DNA of 64,000 nt, from NCBI GenBank assembly GCA_965652645.1, contig CBFGXE010000001.1, positions 133,973 through 197,972 of the forward strand, given 5' to 3'. The position numbers and the translations under genes are program-made. This DNA comes from ZC4RG30 sp965652645 (GTDB lineage Bacteria > Pseudomonadota > Gammaproteobacteria > Steroidobacterales > Steroidobacteraceae). The notes beneath the pieces are model-generated. The model worked only from the letters and a program-made list of their open reading frames with translations. It did no database searches and had not been told where the DNA came from. Positions 53,209-64,000 of the stretch are shown piece by piece; position 1 is the first letter of the stretch; each line of letters opens with the position of its first letter.

Positions 53209-53245
53209 AAAAAAAAAACCCGCGACTGCCAGGGGCAGGCGCGGG
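53209..53245 (-). terminator. Intrinsic terminator of csrA
   Basis: On the minus strand the stem cccgcg...cgcggg (53245-53240 with 53224-53219) with a GC-rich interior is followed by ten T residues (53218-53209). It lies 53 bases after the csrA stop, a textbook Rho-independent terminator. The rest of the gap to the methyltransferase start (53037-53208) shows no gene. Confidence 0.9.
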
Positions 53246-53298
53246 CTCAGGTTCGGGGGTTTGGTCGAACTGGATCGAAACGGGTGGCCGGAAGCGGA

Positions 53299-53508
53299 TC
53301 AGCCCGCGACCGACAGCAACTCGGTGGATTCGTCGGCAGTAGCGCGTTCGTTCTTGATGCGCTCGAAGATCTCGTCCCGGTGCACGGATACGGTCTTGGG
53401 GGCATTCACGCCGATGCGCACCTGGTTTCCCTTGACGCCGAGGACGGTCACCGTCACTTCCTCGCCAATCACCACGGCCTCACCAACTCGACGGGTCAGA
53501 ATCAACAT
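53299..53508 (-). CDS. csrA: Carbon storage regulator CsrA
   Basis: This 69-residue RNA-binding dimer reads MLILTRRVGEAVVIGEEVTV, with conserved Arg and the terminal RNA-contact segment VHRDEIFERIKNER. It represses or activates translation of mRNAs with GGA sites and usually counteracts biofilm and polysaccharide production. This makes its place beside the exopolysaccharide cluster suggestive, although the alaS-csrA neighbourhood is conserved in gammaproteobacteria. GGAG precedes the start and the terminator follows. Confidence 0.97.
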   Translation of the reverse strand: MLILTRRVGEAVVIGEEVTVTVLGVKGNQVRIGVNAPKTVSVHRDEIFERIKNERATADESTELLSVAG

Positions 53509-53615
53509 GACGGGTACGCTCCTTCGTAATCAGTGAGGCACATTCTCCGGATGTGGCCGTCTGCGCATAATCGGAGAAACCCCTATTCGCCCGTCCCAAC
53601 CCGTTGATCAACTGG

Positions 53616-56239
<2,624 letters not shown>

Positions 56240-56243
<4 letters not shown>

Positions 56244-56746
56244 GCATCGCTATCGGGAACGCCCGGACCACCGTCCAGGCAACTGCCGATATGATCGTTG
56301 GAAAAGCCCCGGTATTGCAAAAATCGCATCTGGCGGGCGCGCTCCGGCCAGTCGGCCGGCGGGGTGGCGCCGAACTTGCGCCTCCGCACTTCCCGGGCCA
56401 GCGCATGCCAGTCGTGCCCGGAATCGAGCACCTGGGAGATGAGCGCCACGGAAATGCCTGCCTCCTGCAGCTCCTGCCGGATGCGGGCGGGCCCCTGGCC
56501 GCGGCCGGCCAGCTGGCGGACCAGGGACTCGGCGTAGCGGGTGTCGTCGAGCAGGCGGTCGGCGGCCAGCTCGGCCACCACCCCGGCCACCACCTCCGCG
56601 GCGTAACCCTTGCGGGTCAGGGCCGCAGTGAGTTCGCCGCTGGCGTATTCGCGGCGCCCGAGCAGCGCCAGCGCTCCGGCGCGCACCGCCTGCGGGTCGG
56701 CGGCGCGGTGTTCGTCGACCCGTGCACGCCGCCGCCCGAATGCCAT
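56240..56746 (-). CDS. recX: RecX, regulator of RecA
   Basis: The 168-residue protein of three-helix repeats includes RAGALALLGRREYASGELTAALTRKGY, DDTRYAESLVRQLAGRGQGPARIRQELQEAG and RRKFGATPPADWPERARQMRFLQYRGFSNDHI. RecX caps and disassembles RecA filaments. The start at 56746 is 31 bases after recA. Earlier in-frame codons overlap recA and lack RecX features. Confidence 0.93.
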
Positions 56747-56777
56747 GCCCAGCCCCTGCCGGTGCCGAAGGCCGTGC

Positions 56778-57812
<1,035 letters not shown>

Positions 57813-57865
57813 TGTTCTTGCCTCGATTGGTGCCGTGGGGAGGTGAGGCAGATCATGCCACAGGT

Positions 57866-57885
57866 TACTGTATGTGTATACAGTA
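57866..57885 (-). promoter_or_regulatory. LexA (SOS) box upstream of recA
   Basis: The sequence tactgtatgtgtatacagta contains CTGT-N8-ACAG (57868-57883), the gammaproteobacterial LexA site. It lies 54 bases before the recA start, so recA-recX should be induced by DNA damage. Confidence 0.93.
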
Positions 57886-57929
57886 GTTTTGGTCCGGATC
57901 GGGGCAATTCGCCGGCGACAATTCCGGCG

Positions 57930-58439
57930 TCAGGGATCGAGCAGCAGCTGCAGTCCGAAGGCTGCCGCCTGGCGCCGGATGGCGTCACGGTCGCCGGCAA
58001 AACGCCGCTGCAGGGCCATCGCCCCCACCGATCCATCGCCCATGCGCGCGGCGCGCGAGAACCAGACCAGTCCCACCGGCTTCGCCTCGGTGCCGCCATC
58101 GGGTCCGGCGATGCCGGTGATGGCCAGCGCGCGCGTGGCACCGCTCACCGCCAGCGCGCCCACGGCCATCTCCAACGCCGTGCGTTCACTCACCGCGCCG
58201 GGATTCTGCAGCGTGGCAGCCGCCACGCCAAGCTGGCGCTGCTTGGCCTCATCGGAGTAGGTCACGAATCCGTAGCCGAACCAGCGCGAGCTCCCCGCCA
58301 CGTCGGTGAGCAGCTTGGCCACGTATCCGCCAGTGCACGACTCGGCCACGGCGGTGGTTTCCCCGCGCGCCAGCAGCGATTCACCGGCGCGGATGGCCAG
58401 CACCTGCAGGTCCGCGTCGGTGGGAACCTCCCTGTTCAC
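57930..58439 (-). CDS. pncC: Nicotinamide-nucleotide amidohydrolase (CinA C-terminal family, PncC)
   Basis: The 169-residue single-domain CinA-type protein has TTAVAESCTGGYVAKLLTDVAGSSRWFGYGFVTYS and ITGIAGPDGGTEAKPVGLVWF. It hydrolyses NMN to nicotinic acid mononucleotide in NAD recycling. The N-terminal MoaB-like half of long CinA is absent, as in PncC. It is directly upstream of recA, a classic arrangement. Confidence 0.93.
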   Translation of the reverse strand: MNREVPTDADLQVLAIRAGESLLARGETTAVAESCTGGYVAKLLTDVAGSSRWFGYGFVTYSDEAKQRQLGVAAATLQNPGAVSERTALEMAVGALAVSGATRALAITGIAGPDGGTEAKPVGLVWFSRAARMGDGSVGAMALQRRFAGDRDAIRRQAAAFGLQLLLDP

Positions 58440-58463
58440 ACGCCTCCCGCCTCCCGCCGGCCG

Positions 58464-59756
58464 CTATCCGCCGCCCTGCTGGCGGGCGCGCTGTTCACGC
58501 GCCCTGCCCAGCCAGAACGACAGCGCCGCCCAGCCACCGGCCAGCGCCACGCCGATGCCGGCAATCACGGGCTGCACGCTGAATATCTTCGCCAGCCCGG
58601 TGTAGATGAATGCGTTCACGAAGTCCGCGCCGCGGAATACGGCACCGTCGACGATGTTCTTGGCCTTGAACTTCTCGTCGCGGCTCACCACCGGCCACAG
58701 CGACTCGCGCGCCACGTTGGAGATGCCGAAATTCGAGGCGCGCTGCAGGGCCTGGAAGGCAGCGATGGCAAACAGCGCCGAGGTGAACATCAGTCCCGCG
58801 AAGCCCGCCACGAACACGATGGGCAGGATGGCCAGCGCGGGACCGGTGCCGATGGCCTTGATGATGCGGCCGGTGCCCAGGATCTGCACCAGCAGCGACC
58901 CGATGCCCACCCAGAAGTAGATCTCCGAGAAGATGCTGGTGCGCTGGCGCAGGTCCTCGGTGTAGTTGGCCACGATGTGGGCCTGCGTGAGGTAGAGGAA
59001 GGTACCCAGCAGCGACAGCATGAACACCCACATCCCGATGCCGCCCAGGTAGGGCGAGCGGAACAGCAGGCCGAACCCGTCAAACGAGCCTCCCCCGACG
59101 GGCTTCTTCTCGCGGCTGGCGCTGGCCGAGACGAAGTCCGGGTTGGCAGCGCGCATCACTGCGGCGGCGACCTCGAGCCGGGTGGCGGCAACCACGGCCA
59201 GCACCAGCAGGCCCCCGGCCACCAGCAGCAGGTTGGCCACGCCGATGGGACCTATGAGGAAGGTGTTGAGCTTCGGGCCCAGGATGTTGCCCAGCGAAGC
59301 GCCGGCGGCGATGAAGCCGAACAGGCGCACCCCCTGCTCCGAGGAGTACAGGTCGGACATCACGGTCCAGAAGATGGACACGGCGAACACCGAGAACACG
59401 GCGATCCAGATGAAGAACGCCTTCGACACCACTGACGGTGCGATGTCCGCCGTCAACAGGAGCCAGAACACCAGGATGTTCACGACCAGGAAGAGATAGA
59501 TGACCGGCACGAAGCGCTCGCGCGGCAACCGCGCCGCCAGCCACGCCTGCAGTGGCGCGGTGAGCAGCGAAACAATGAAGGTGCCCAGGAAAAGCCAGGG
59601 AATATCCTGCGGGCCGCCGCGGATGCCGAACGCATCACGGATCGGGACCAGCATATAGTACGCACACATGAGGAAGAAGAAGTAGGCGAAGGACCACAGC
59701 AGCGCCTTGCCTTCCCCCGACTTCACATTGACGACTTTCTTGATGAGCGTTTCCAT
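58464..59756 (-). CDS. NTT/Npt1-like MFS-type carrier
   Basis: The 430-residue, 12-span protein begins METLIKKVVNVKSGEGKALLWSFAYFFFLMCAYYMLVPIRDAFG and has FGFIAAGASLGNILGPKLNTFLIG and FWVGIGSLLVQILGTGRIIKAIG. It resembles the ATP/ADP (nucleotide) translocase-like group of the MFS, which in free-living proteobacteria is of unknown substrate. The start 59756 excludes 160 upstream frame codons that look non-coding. It lies 24 bases before pncC and may be in the same transcript. Confidence 0.78.
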   Translation of the reverse strand: METLIKKVVNVKSGEGKALLWSFAYFFFLMCAYYMLVPIRDAFGIRGGPQDIPWLFLGTFIVSLLTAPLQAWLAARLPRERFVPVIYLFLVVNILVFWLLLTADIAPSVVSKAFFIWIAVFSVFAVSIFWTVMSDLYSSEQGVRLFGFIAAGASLGNILGPKLNTFLIGPIGVANLLLVAGGLLVLAVVAATRLEVAAAVMRAANPDFVSASASREKKPVGGGSFDGFGLLFRSPYLGGIGMWVFMLSLLGTFLYLTQAHIVANYTEDLRQRTSIFSEIYFWVGIGSLLVQILGTGRIIKAIGTGPALAILPIVFVAGFAGLMFTSALFAIAAFQALQRASNFGISNVARESLWPVVSRDEKFKAKNIVDGAVFRGADFVNAFIYTGLAKIFSVQPVIAGIGVALAGGWAALSFWLGRAREQRARQQGGG

Positions 59757-59822
59757 CCAGCCAGCATATCCGCCAAGCCTCGCCGCGTGCCACTTTTTGG
59801 GTTCTCGCGGGGGTGACGTGCC

Positions 59823-61349
59823 TTGTTTCGACAAGTGAACCCGTCCCCGGGCGCGGCGCATGCCCGCCGCTGGCTGGTGCTGGCCATCACCGCCAGCGGC
59901 CTGTTCCTCATCTGCGTGGACCTCACGGTGCTCTATGTCGCGCTGCCGGCGCTGACGCGCGACCTGGGGGCGAGCAACGCGGAGCGGCTGTGGATCCTGA
60001 ACGCCTACCCCATCGTCGTGGCCGGCCTGCTGCCAGGACTGGGCACGCTGGGCGATCGCCATGGGCACCGCCGCCTGTTCATCGCGGGCCTCATCGTCTT
60101 CGGCCTCGCGTCGCTGGCGGCTGCCTACGCCCCCAGCGCCGCCGCACTGATCGCGGGCCGCGCCGGCCTCGGCGTGGGCGCGGGCCTGATGATGCCGGCC
60201 ACGCTGGCCATCATCCGTGCCACCTTCACCGTGCAACGCGAGCGCGCGTTCGCACTGGGCCTGTGGGCGGGCAGCGCCTCGGGCGGCATGGCGCTTGGCC
60301 CGCTGGTGGCCGGCCTGCTGCTGGAGAAGTTCTGGTGGGGCTCGGTGTTCCTCATCAACGTGCCCGTGGTGGCCGTGGCCCTGGTGCTCACGCTGTGGCT
60401 GGTGCCGCGCATCGCCGCGCCCGGTGGCCCGCGCTGGGATATCACCGGCTCGCTGCTGCTGCTGGGCGGGCTCACCTCGGTGGTCTACGGCATCAAGGAA
60501 GTGGCCAGGCAGGATCTTTCACTGCTGTCCCTTGCCGTGGCGCTGCTGCTGGCGGTGGTGTGTTTCTTCCTCTACTTCAGGAGCCAGCGCGGCCTGGCAC
60601 ACCCCCTGCTCGACCTGACCTTGTTCAGGCTGCCGGACTTCGGTGGTGCCTTCGCCGCCGCCTGCCTGGGCACCACCGGCGCCGTGGGCATGGAGCTGGT
60701 ATTGAGCCAGCACATGCAGCTGGTGGAACAGCGAACGCCACTGGCGGCCGCGCTGGTGCTCACGCCACTGGCGCTGGGTGGCTTCGTCGGCGGCCCGCTG
60801 GCCGGACGACTGATGCATCGCCTGCACCCGGCAACCCTGGCCTTCGGTTCATTCGCCCTGGCTGCCACCTGCATCTGGCTGCTGGCCTGGATGCCGCCGG
60901 TGCAGATGGGCGTCGCACCGCTGCGCCTCATGGTGCTGACTGGCATCGGCCTCGGCATCGGCGCCACGGTGACCTTTGCTTCCTCCACCATCATGAACGC
61001 CGCGCCACCCGAGCGCGGCGGCATGGCGGCCTCCATCGAGGAAGTGGGCTTCGAGCTGGGCGGCTCGCTGGGCGTGGCGCTGTTCGGCAGCCTGATGACG
61101 ATTGCCTACGCCGCGGCGCTGCTGCCGCCGGAGGGCGCCGCGCTGTCTTCCATCGTGCGCGACTCGCTCGACGAGGCACTGCGCGTGGCTGATTCGATCA
61201 GCGCAGGCGATGGCGAGGCACTGCGCAGCGCGGCGCGCGAGGCCTTCACCGTCTCGCTGCGCACGGTGCTGCTGGCCATCGGCCTGTTGTGGATGGCCAC
61301 CGGCGTCGGCATCGCGGTGGCCGGCCGATCCCGCCGTCGCGCCGTGTAG
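59823..61349 (+). CDS. DHA2-family drug:H+ antiporter (14-span MFS)
   Basis: The protein of about 508 residues has RWLVLAITASGLFLICVDLTVLYVALPALTRDLGA (motif D-like), LGDRHGHRRLFIAG (motif A) and GLWAGSASGGMALGPLVAGLLLE (motif C, marking antiporters). It is close to SmvA/EmrB-type exporters of quaternary amines and dyes. The TTG at 59823 gives the longest frame; a GTG at 59835 is the alternative, with no clear ribosome binding site for either. Confidence 0.88.
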   Translation: MFRQVNPSPGAAHARRWLVLAITASGLFLICVDLTVLYVALPALTRDLGASNAERLWILNAYPIVVAGLLPGLGTLGDRHGHRRLFIAGLIVFGLASLAAAYAPSAAALIAGRAGLGVGAGLMMPATLAIIRATFTVQRERAFALGLWAGSASGGMALGPLVAGLLLEKFWWGSVFLINVPVVAVALVLTLWLVPRIAAPGGPRWDITGSLLLLGGLTSVVYGIKEVARQDLSLLSLAVALLLAVVCFFLYFRSQRGLAHPLLDLTLFRLPDFGGAFAAACLGTTGAVGMELVLSQHMQLVEQRTPLAAALVLTPLALGGFVGGPLAGRLMHRLHPATLAFGSFALAATCIWLLAWMPPVQMGVAPLRLMVLTGIGLGIGATVTFASSTIMNAAPPERGGMAASIEEVGFELGGSLGVALFGSLMTIAYAAALLPPEGAALSSIVRDSLDEALRVADSISAGDGEALRSAAREAFTVSLRTVLLAIGLLWMATGVGIAVAGRSRRRAV

Positions 61350-61436
61350 GACAATTCCGCGTCCGGCCCGTGCAAGCTTGGATCGCCGGCGCTTTTCCGG
61401 TATCACGGAATCAACGCGAACAAGCTGGAGGGCAGG

Positions 61437-63236
61437 ATGTCCACCGCCCGACCCCTGGACCTGGCCGTCGTCGGCAATTGCGAGGTGGCCGCACTCATCG
61501 ATCCCCGTGGCACCGTGGTGTGGATGTGCCTGCCGCATCCGGATGGTGATCCGGTGTTCAATGCCCTGCTGCGCCCCACGCTGGGAGAGTCGCCCCGCGG
61601 CGTGTTTTCCGTGGAAATGGCCGACCTCACGCAGACGCGCCAGCGGTATGTGCACAACACGCCCATCGCGGAAACCGTGCTCGAGTCTTCCGATGGCAGC
61701 CTGCTGCGCATCACCGACTTCTGCCCGCGCTTCGAATCGCGCGGCCGCGTCTTCCGGCCCATGTCGCTGGTGCGCATCATCGAGCCGCTGGCGGGACGTC
61801 CGAGAATCCGCCTGCATCTCACGCCCGAGCAGTCCTACGGCATGGCGCCGGGCGTGGTCGACGGCGGCAGCCACCACCTGCGCTTCGAGGCGCAGAACTG
61901 CCGCTACCGCATCACCACCAATGGCTCGCTGCGGCAACTCACCGAGTCCACGCTCACCGTGCTGGACGGTCCACTCACCTTCGTGCTGAGCCGCGACGAG
62001 ACGCTGCAGGAAGCCCCTGACGTGGTGGCGCGCGCATGGCTGGATGAAACCCTGCACTACTGGCAGAGCTGGTCGCGTGGCCTGGCCATTCCATTCGAAT
62101 GGCAGGACGAGGTGATCCGCGCCGCCATCACACTGAAACTGTGCACGGTGGAGGATTCCGGCGCGGTGCTTGCCGCCCTCACCACTTCCATCCCAGAGAG
62201 CGCCCACAGCGGCCGCAACTGGGATTACCGCTACTGCTGGCTGCGCGACGCCTACTTCGTGGTGCAGGCGCTGAACCGCCTGGGCACCACGCGCACCATG
62301 GAGGGTTACCTGCACTACATCGATCGTGTGGTGGCCTGCGCAGGTGAAGGTGCATTGCAGCCCGTGTACCGCATTGCCGGTGACGCGGCGATGGAGGAGC
62401 GCATCGTCAGGTCGCTGGAAGGTTTCCTTGGCATGGGGCCGGTGCGCGCCGGAAACCAGGCCGCCGAACAGATCCAGCACGACGTGTATGGCGCGGTGAT
62501 CCTCGCGCTGGCGCAGCTCTTCTTCGACCGGCGCCTGGTCACGCCGGGCGACGTGCCGCTGTTCCGCGAACTGGAGAAGCTCGGCGTGCGGGCCATCCGC
62601 ATGTTCGACCAGCCGGATGCCGGGCCGTGGGAGTTCCGCGGCATGGCACGCGCGCACACCTATTCCGCCGCGATGTCGTGGGCTGGATGCGACCGCCTCG
62701 CCCGCATTGCCCTGCGGCTGGGGCTGGAACAGGAAGCAGCCGAGTGGCGCAAGCGCGCCGACGGCATGCGCGCCAGCCTGCTCGAGCGCGCCTGGAACCC
62801 CGACCGCGGCGCGCTGGTGGCCAGCCTGGATGGCACCACCGACCTTGATGCCTCGCTGCTGCTGCTGCCGGAACTGGGGCTGATCGACGGCAGCGACCCG
62901 CGATTCGTTGCCACGGTGGACACCATCAGCCGCGAGCTGCGCGAGGGCGACCTGGTGTTCCGCTACCGGCATGCCGATGACTTCGGACGGCCGGAAACAG
63001 CCTTCACGGTGTGTGCGTTCTGGTACGTGAACGCGCTGGCTTCGGCGGGGCGCACCGCGGAGGCGCGCGAGCAATTCGAGGCGCTGCTGAAGAGGCGCAA
63101 CCACCTGGGACTGCTGTCGGAGGATGTGGACCCGGGCGACGGGCAGCTCTGGGGCAACTATCCCCAGACCTACAGCATGGTGGGCATCATCAGCTGCGCG
63201 CTGCGGCTGAGCCGGTCCTGGGACGCGGCGCCGTAA
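61437..63236 (+). CDS. Glycoside hydrolase family 15 (glucoamylase/trehalase-like)
   Basis: The 599-residue cytoplasmic enzyme has the N-terminal beta-sandwich (AVVGNCEVAALIDPRGTVVWMCLPHPDGDPVF) and the (alpha/alpha)6 barrel with GRNWDYRYCWLRDAYFVVQAL and EDVDPGDGQLWGNYPQTYSMVGI, the conserved acid regions of GH15. It removes glucose from alpha-glucans or splits trehalose. No signal peptide is present. It is preceded by a short gap after the exporter and by a weak GGAGGG. Confidence 0.93.
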   Translation: MSTARPLDLAVVGNCEVAALIDPRGTVVWMCLPHPDGDPVFNALLRPTLGESPRGVFSVEMADLTQTRQRYVHNTPIAETVLESSDGSLLRITDFCPRFESRGRVFRPMSLVRIIEPLAGRPRIRLHLTPEQSYGMAPGVVDGGSHHLRFEAQNCRYRITTNGSLRQLTESTLTVLDGPLTFVLSRDETLQEAPDVVARAWLDETLHYWQSWSRGLAIPFEWQDEVIRAAITLKLCTVEDSGAVLAALTTSIPESAHSGRNWDYRYCWLRDAYFVVQALNRLGTTRTMEGYLHYIDRVVACAGEGALQPVYRIAGDAAMEERIVRSLEGFLGMGPVRAGNQAAEQIQHDVYGAVILALAQLFFDRRLVTPGDVPLFRELEKLGVRAIRMFDQPDAGPWEFRGMARAHTYSAAMSWAGCDRLARIALRLGLEQEAAEWRKRADGMRASLLERAWNPDRGALVASLDGTTDLDASLLLLPELGLIDGSDPRFVATVDTISRELREGDLVFRYRHADDFGRPETAFTVCAFWYVNALASAGRTAEAREQFEALLKRRNHLGLLSEDVDPGDGQLWGNYPQTYSMVGIISCALRLSRSWDAAP

Positions 63237-63330
63237 AGTCCTCCGGTCACAAGGCGGCGCCGGCCGCGTAGAATCGCCCTTCCATACCAACAAGCGCCGG
63301 CGCGGCACACGTGCCGCGTGGAAGCTGCCT

Positions 63331-64000
63331 GTGACCGATCCATTCCAGAACCACACCCCGATGATGCAGCAATACCTGCGTCTGAAGGCCGAGCACCCCG
63401 ACGTGCTGCTGTTCTACCGGATGGGCGACTTCTACGAAATGTTCTACGACGACGCCCGTCGGGCCGCCGCCCTGATCGACATCGCCCTGACCACGCGCGG
63501 GCAATCGGCGGGCGAGCCCATTCCCATGGCCGGCGTGCCGGCGGTGAGCGTGGAAAACTACCTCGCGCGGCTGGTCCGCCGCGGCGAATCGGTGGCCATC
63601 TGCGAGCAGGTCGGCGACCCGGCCAGGTCCAAGGGACCGGTGGAACGCCGCGTGGTGCGCATCGTCACGCCGGGCACGCTGGTGGAAGATGCCCTGCTCG
63701 ACCGGCAGCGCGAGAGCCTGCTGGCCGCGCTGGTTTTCGACGGCGAGCGCCATGGCCTGGCCTGGCTGGACCTCGCCAGCGGCCGCTTCTGCGTCAGCGA
63801 GCTGGGCGATGCGGTGGAAGTGGCCGCCGAGCTGGAGCGCCTGCGCCCGGCCGAGCTGCTGCTGCCGGAGGACCAGCGCCGCGACAACCTGCCCAACACC
63901 CGGCTGCGTCCGCCCTGGCACTTCGAGCTGGAGACCGGCCGCCGCCTGCTGACCACGCAGTTCGGCACGCGCGACCTCGCCGGCTTCGGCGCGGCGGAGC
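63331..64000 (+). CDS. mutS: DNA mismatch repair protein MutS, N-terminal part (runs off the window)
   Basis: From GTG 63331 the frame (MTDPFQNHTPMMQQYLRLKA) is open to the window end. It encodes the mismatch-recognition domain with the FxE motif in RMGDFYEMFYDDARR, then GEPIPMAGVPAVSVENYLARLV and AICEQVGDPARSKGPVERRVVRIVTPGTL. Family alignment favours the GTG over the ATG at 63361, because the usual N-terminus includes HTPMMQQYL preceded by ten or so residues. The ATPase half is outside. Confidence 0.96.
   Translation, partial: MTDPFQNHTPMMQQYLRLKAEHPDVLLFYRMGDFYEMFYDDARRAAALIDIALTTRGQSAGEPIPMAGVPAVSVENYLARLVRRGESVAICEQVGDPARSKGPVERRVVRIVTPGTLVEDALLDRQRESLLAALVFDGERHGLAWLDLASGRFCVSELGDAVEVAAELERLRPAELLLPEDQRRDNLPNTRLRPPWHFELETGRRLLTTQFGTRDLAGFGAAE

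Noticed and set aside
60849..63356. 835-codon open frame antisense to the GH15 and exporter genes
   Set aside because: Both opposite genes are clear family members; the antisense frame has no recognisable domain.

Overview
The window is GC-rich, gene-dense chromosomal DNA from a free-living gammaproteobacterium. The order cinA/pncC-recA-recX-alaS-csrA, together with Rnk, MutS, a FecI/FecR/TonB-receptor iron module and EpsA/E/F/G/L-type polysaccharide genes, points to the Nevskiales/Steroidobacterales/Xanthomonadales side of the class. The genus cannot be fixed from the sequence alone. No plasmid, phage or insertion-sequence genes were recognised.

Layout. (1) 1-9.7 kb: the end of a circularly permuted ATP-grasp gene, a tiny lipoprotein, an MHS-type transporter, and an iron-starvation unit (Fur box, FecI-like sigma, FecR-like anti-sigma, TonB receptor with signalling domain, PepSY membrane protein) with a convergent DUF6607-like gene. 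(2) 9.8-17.5 kb: queH, a class V aminotransferase, rnk, a probable operon peroxiredoxin-cysJ-cysI with a 45-residue membrane protein, a MarR regulator, and tRNA-Ser(GCT). (3) 17.5-22.5 kb, minus strand: a complete stressosome operon, rsbR-rsbS-rsbT-rsbX-like, followed by a histidine kinase with an RsbT-binding type N-terminus, a NarL-type response regulator and a PAS-GGDEF diguanylate cyclase. (4) 22.7-53 kb: a large exopolysaccharide region. It opens with a cyclic-di-GMP-I (GEMM) riboswitch in front of a secreted lipoprotein, then carries epsL, epsA, a WcaJ-like phosphosugar transferase and a PhoB-like regulator on the minus strand, and epsE-epsF-epsG, two glycosyltransferases, asnB and a heparinase-family gene on the plus strand. 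After these come algD, further glycosyltransferases, a second copy of the secreted lipoprotein family, an ATP-grasp/PLP-decarboxylase pair, an acyltransferase, a Wzx flippase, a WaaL/Wzy-type ligase and a methyltransferase. (5) 53-64 kb: csrA with its terminator, alaS, recX, recA (LexA box), pncC, an NTT-like carrier, a DHA2 drug exporter, a GH15 glucoamylase-like enzyme and the start of mutS.

How it fits together. The main hypothesis is a continuous signalling-to-surface route. The stressosome releases RsbT, and RsbT acts on the RsbU_N-bearing kinase. The kinase phosphorylates the NarL regulator, which is co-transcribed with a diguanylate cyclase. The next gene in the other direction is controlled by a c-di-GMP riboswitch and starts the polysaccharide locus. 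The polymer is probably acidic, because a GDP-mannose 6-dehydrogenase (AlgD-like, Cys268) is present. It may also be amidated (AsnB family) and N- or O-acylated. No exosortase or PEP-CTERM protein lies in the window, although the Eps proteins resemble those of exosortase-linked loci.
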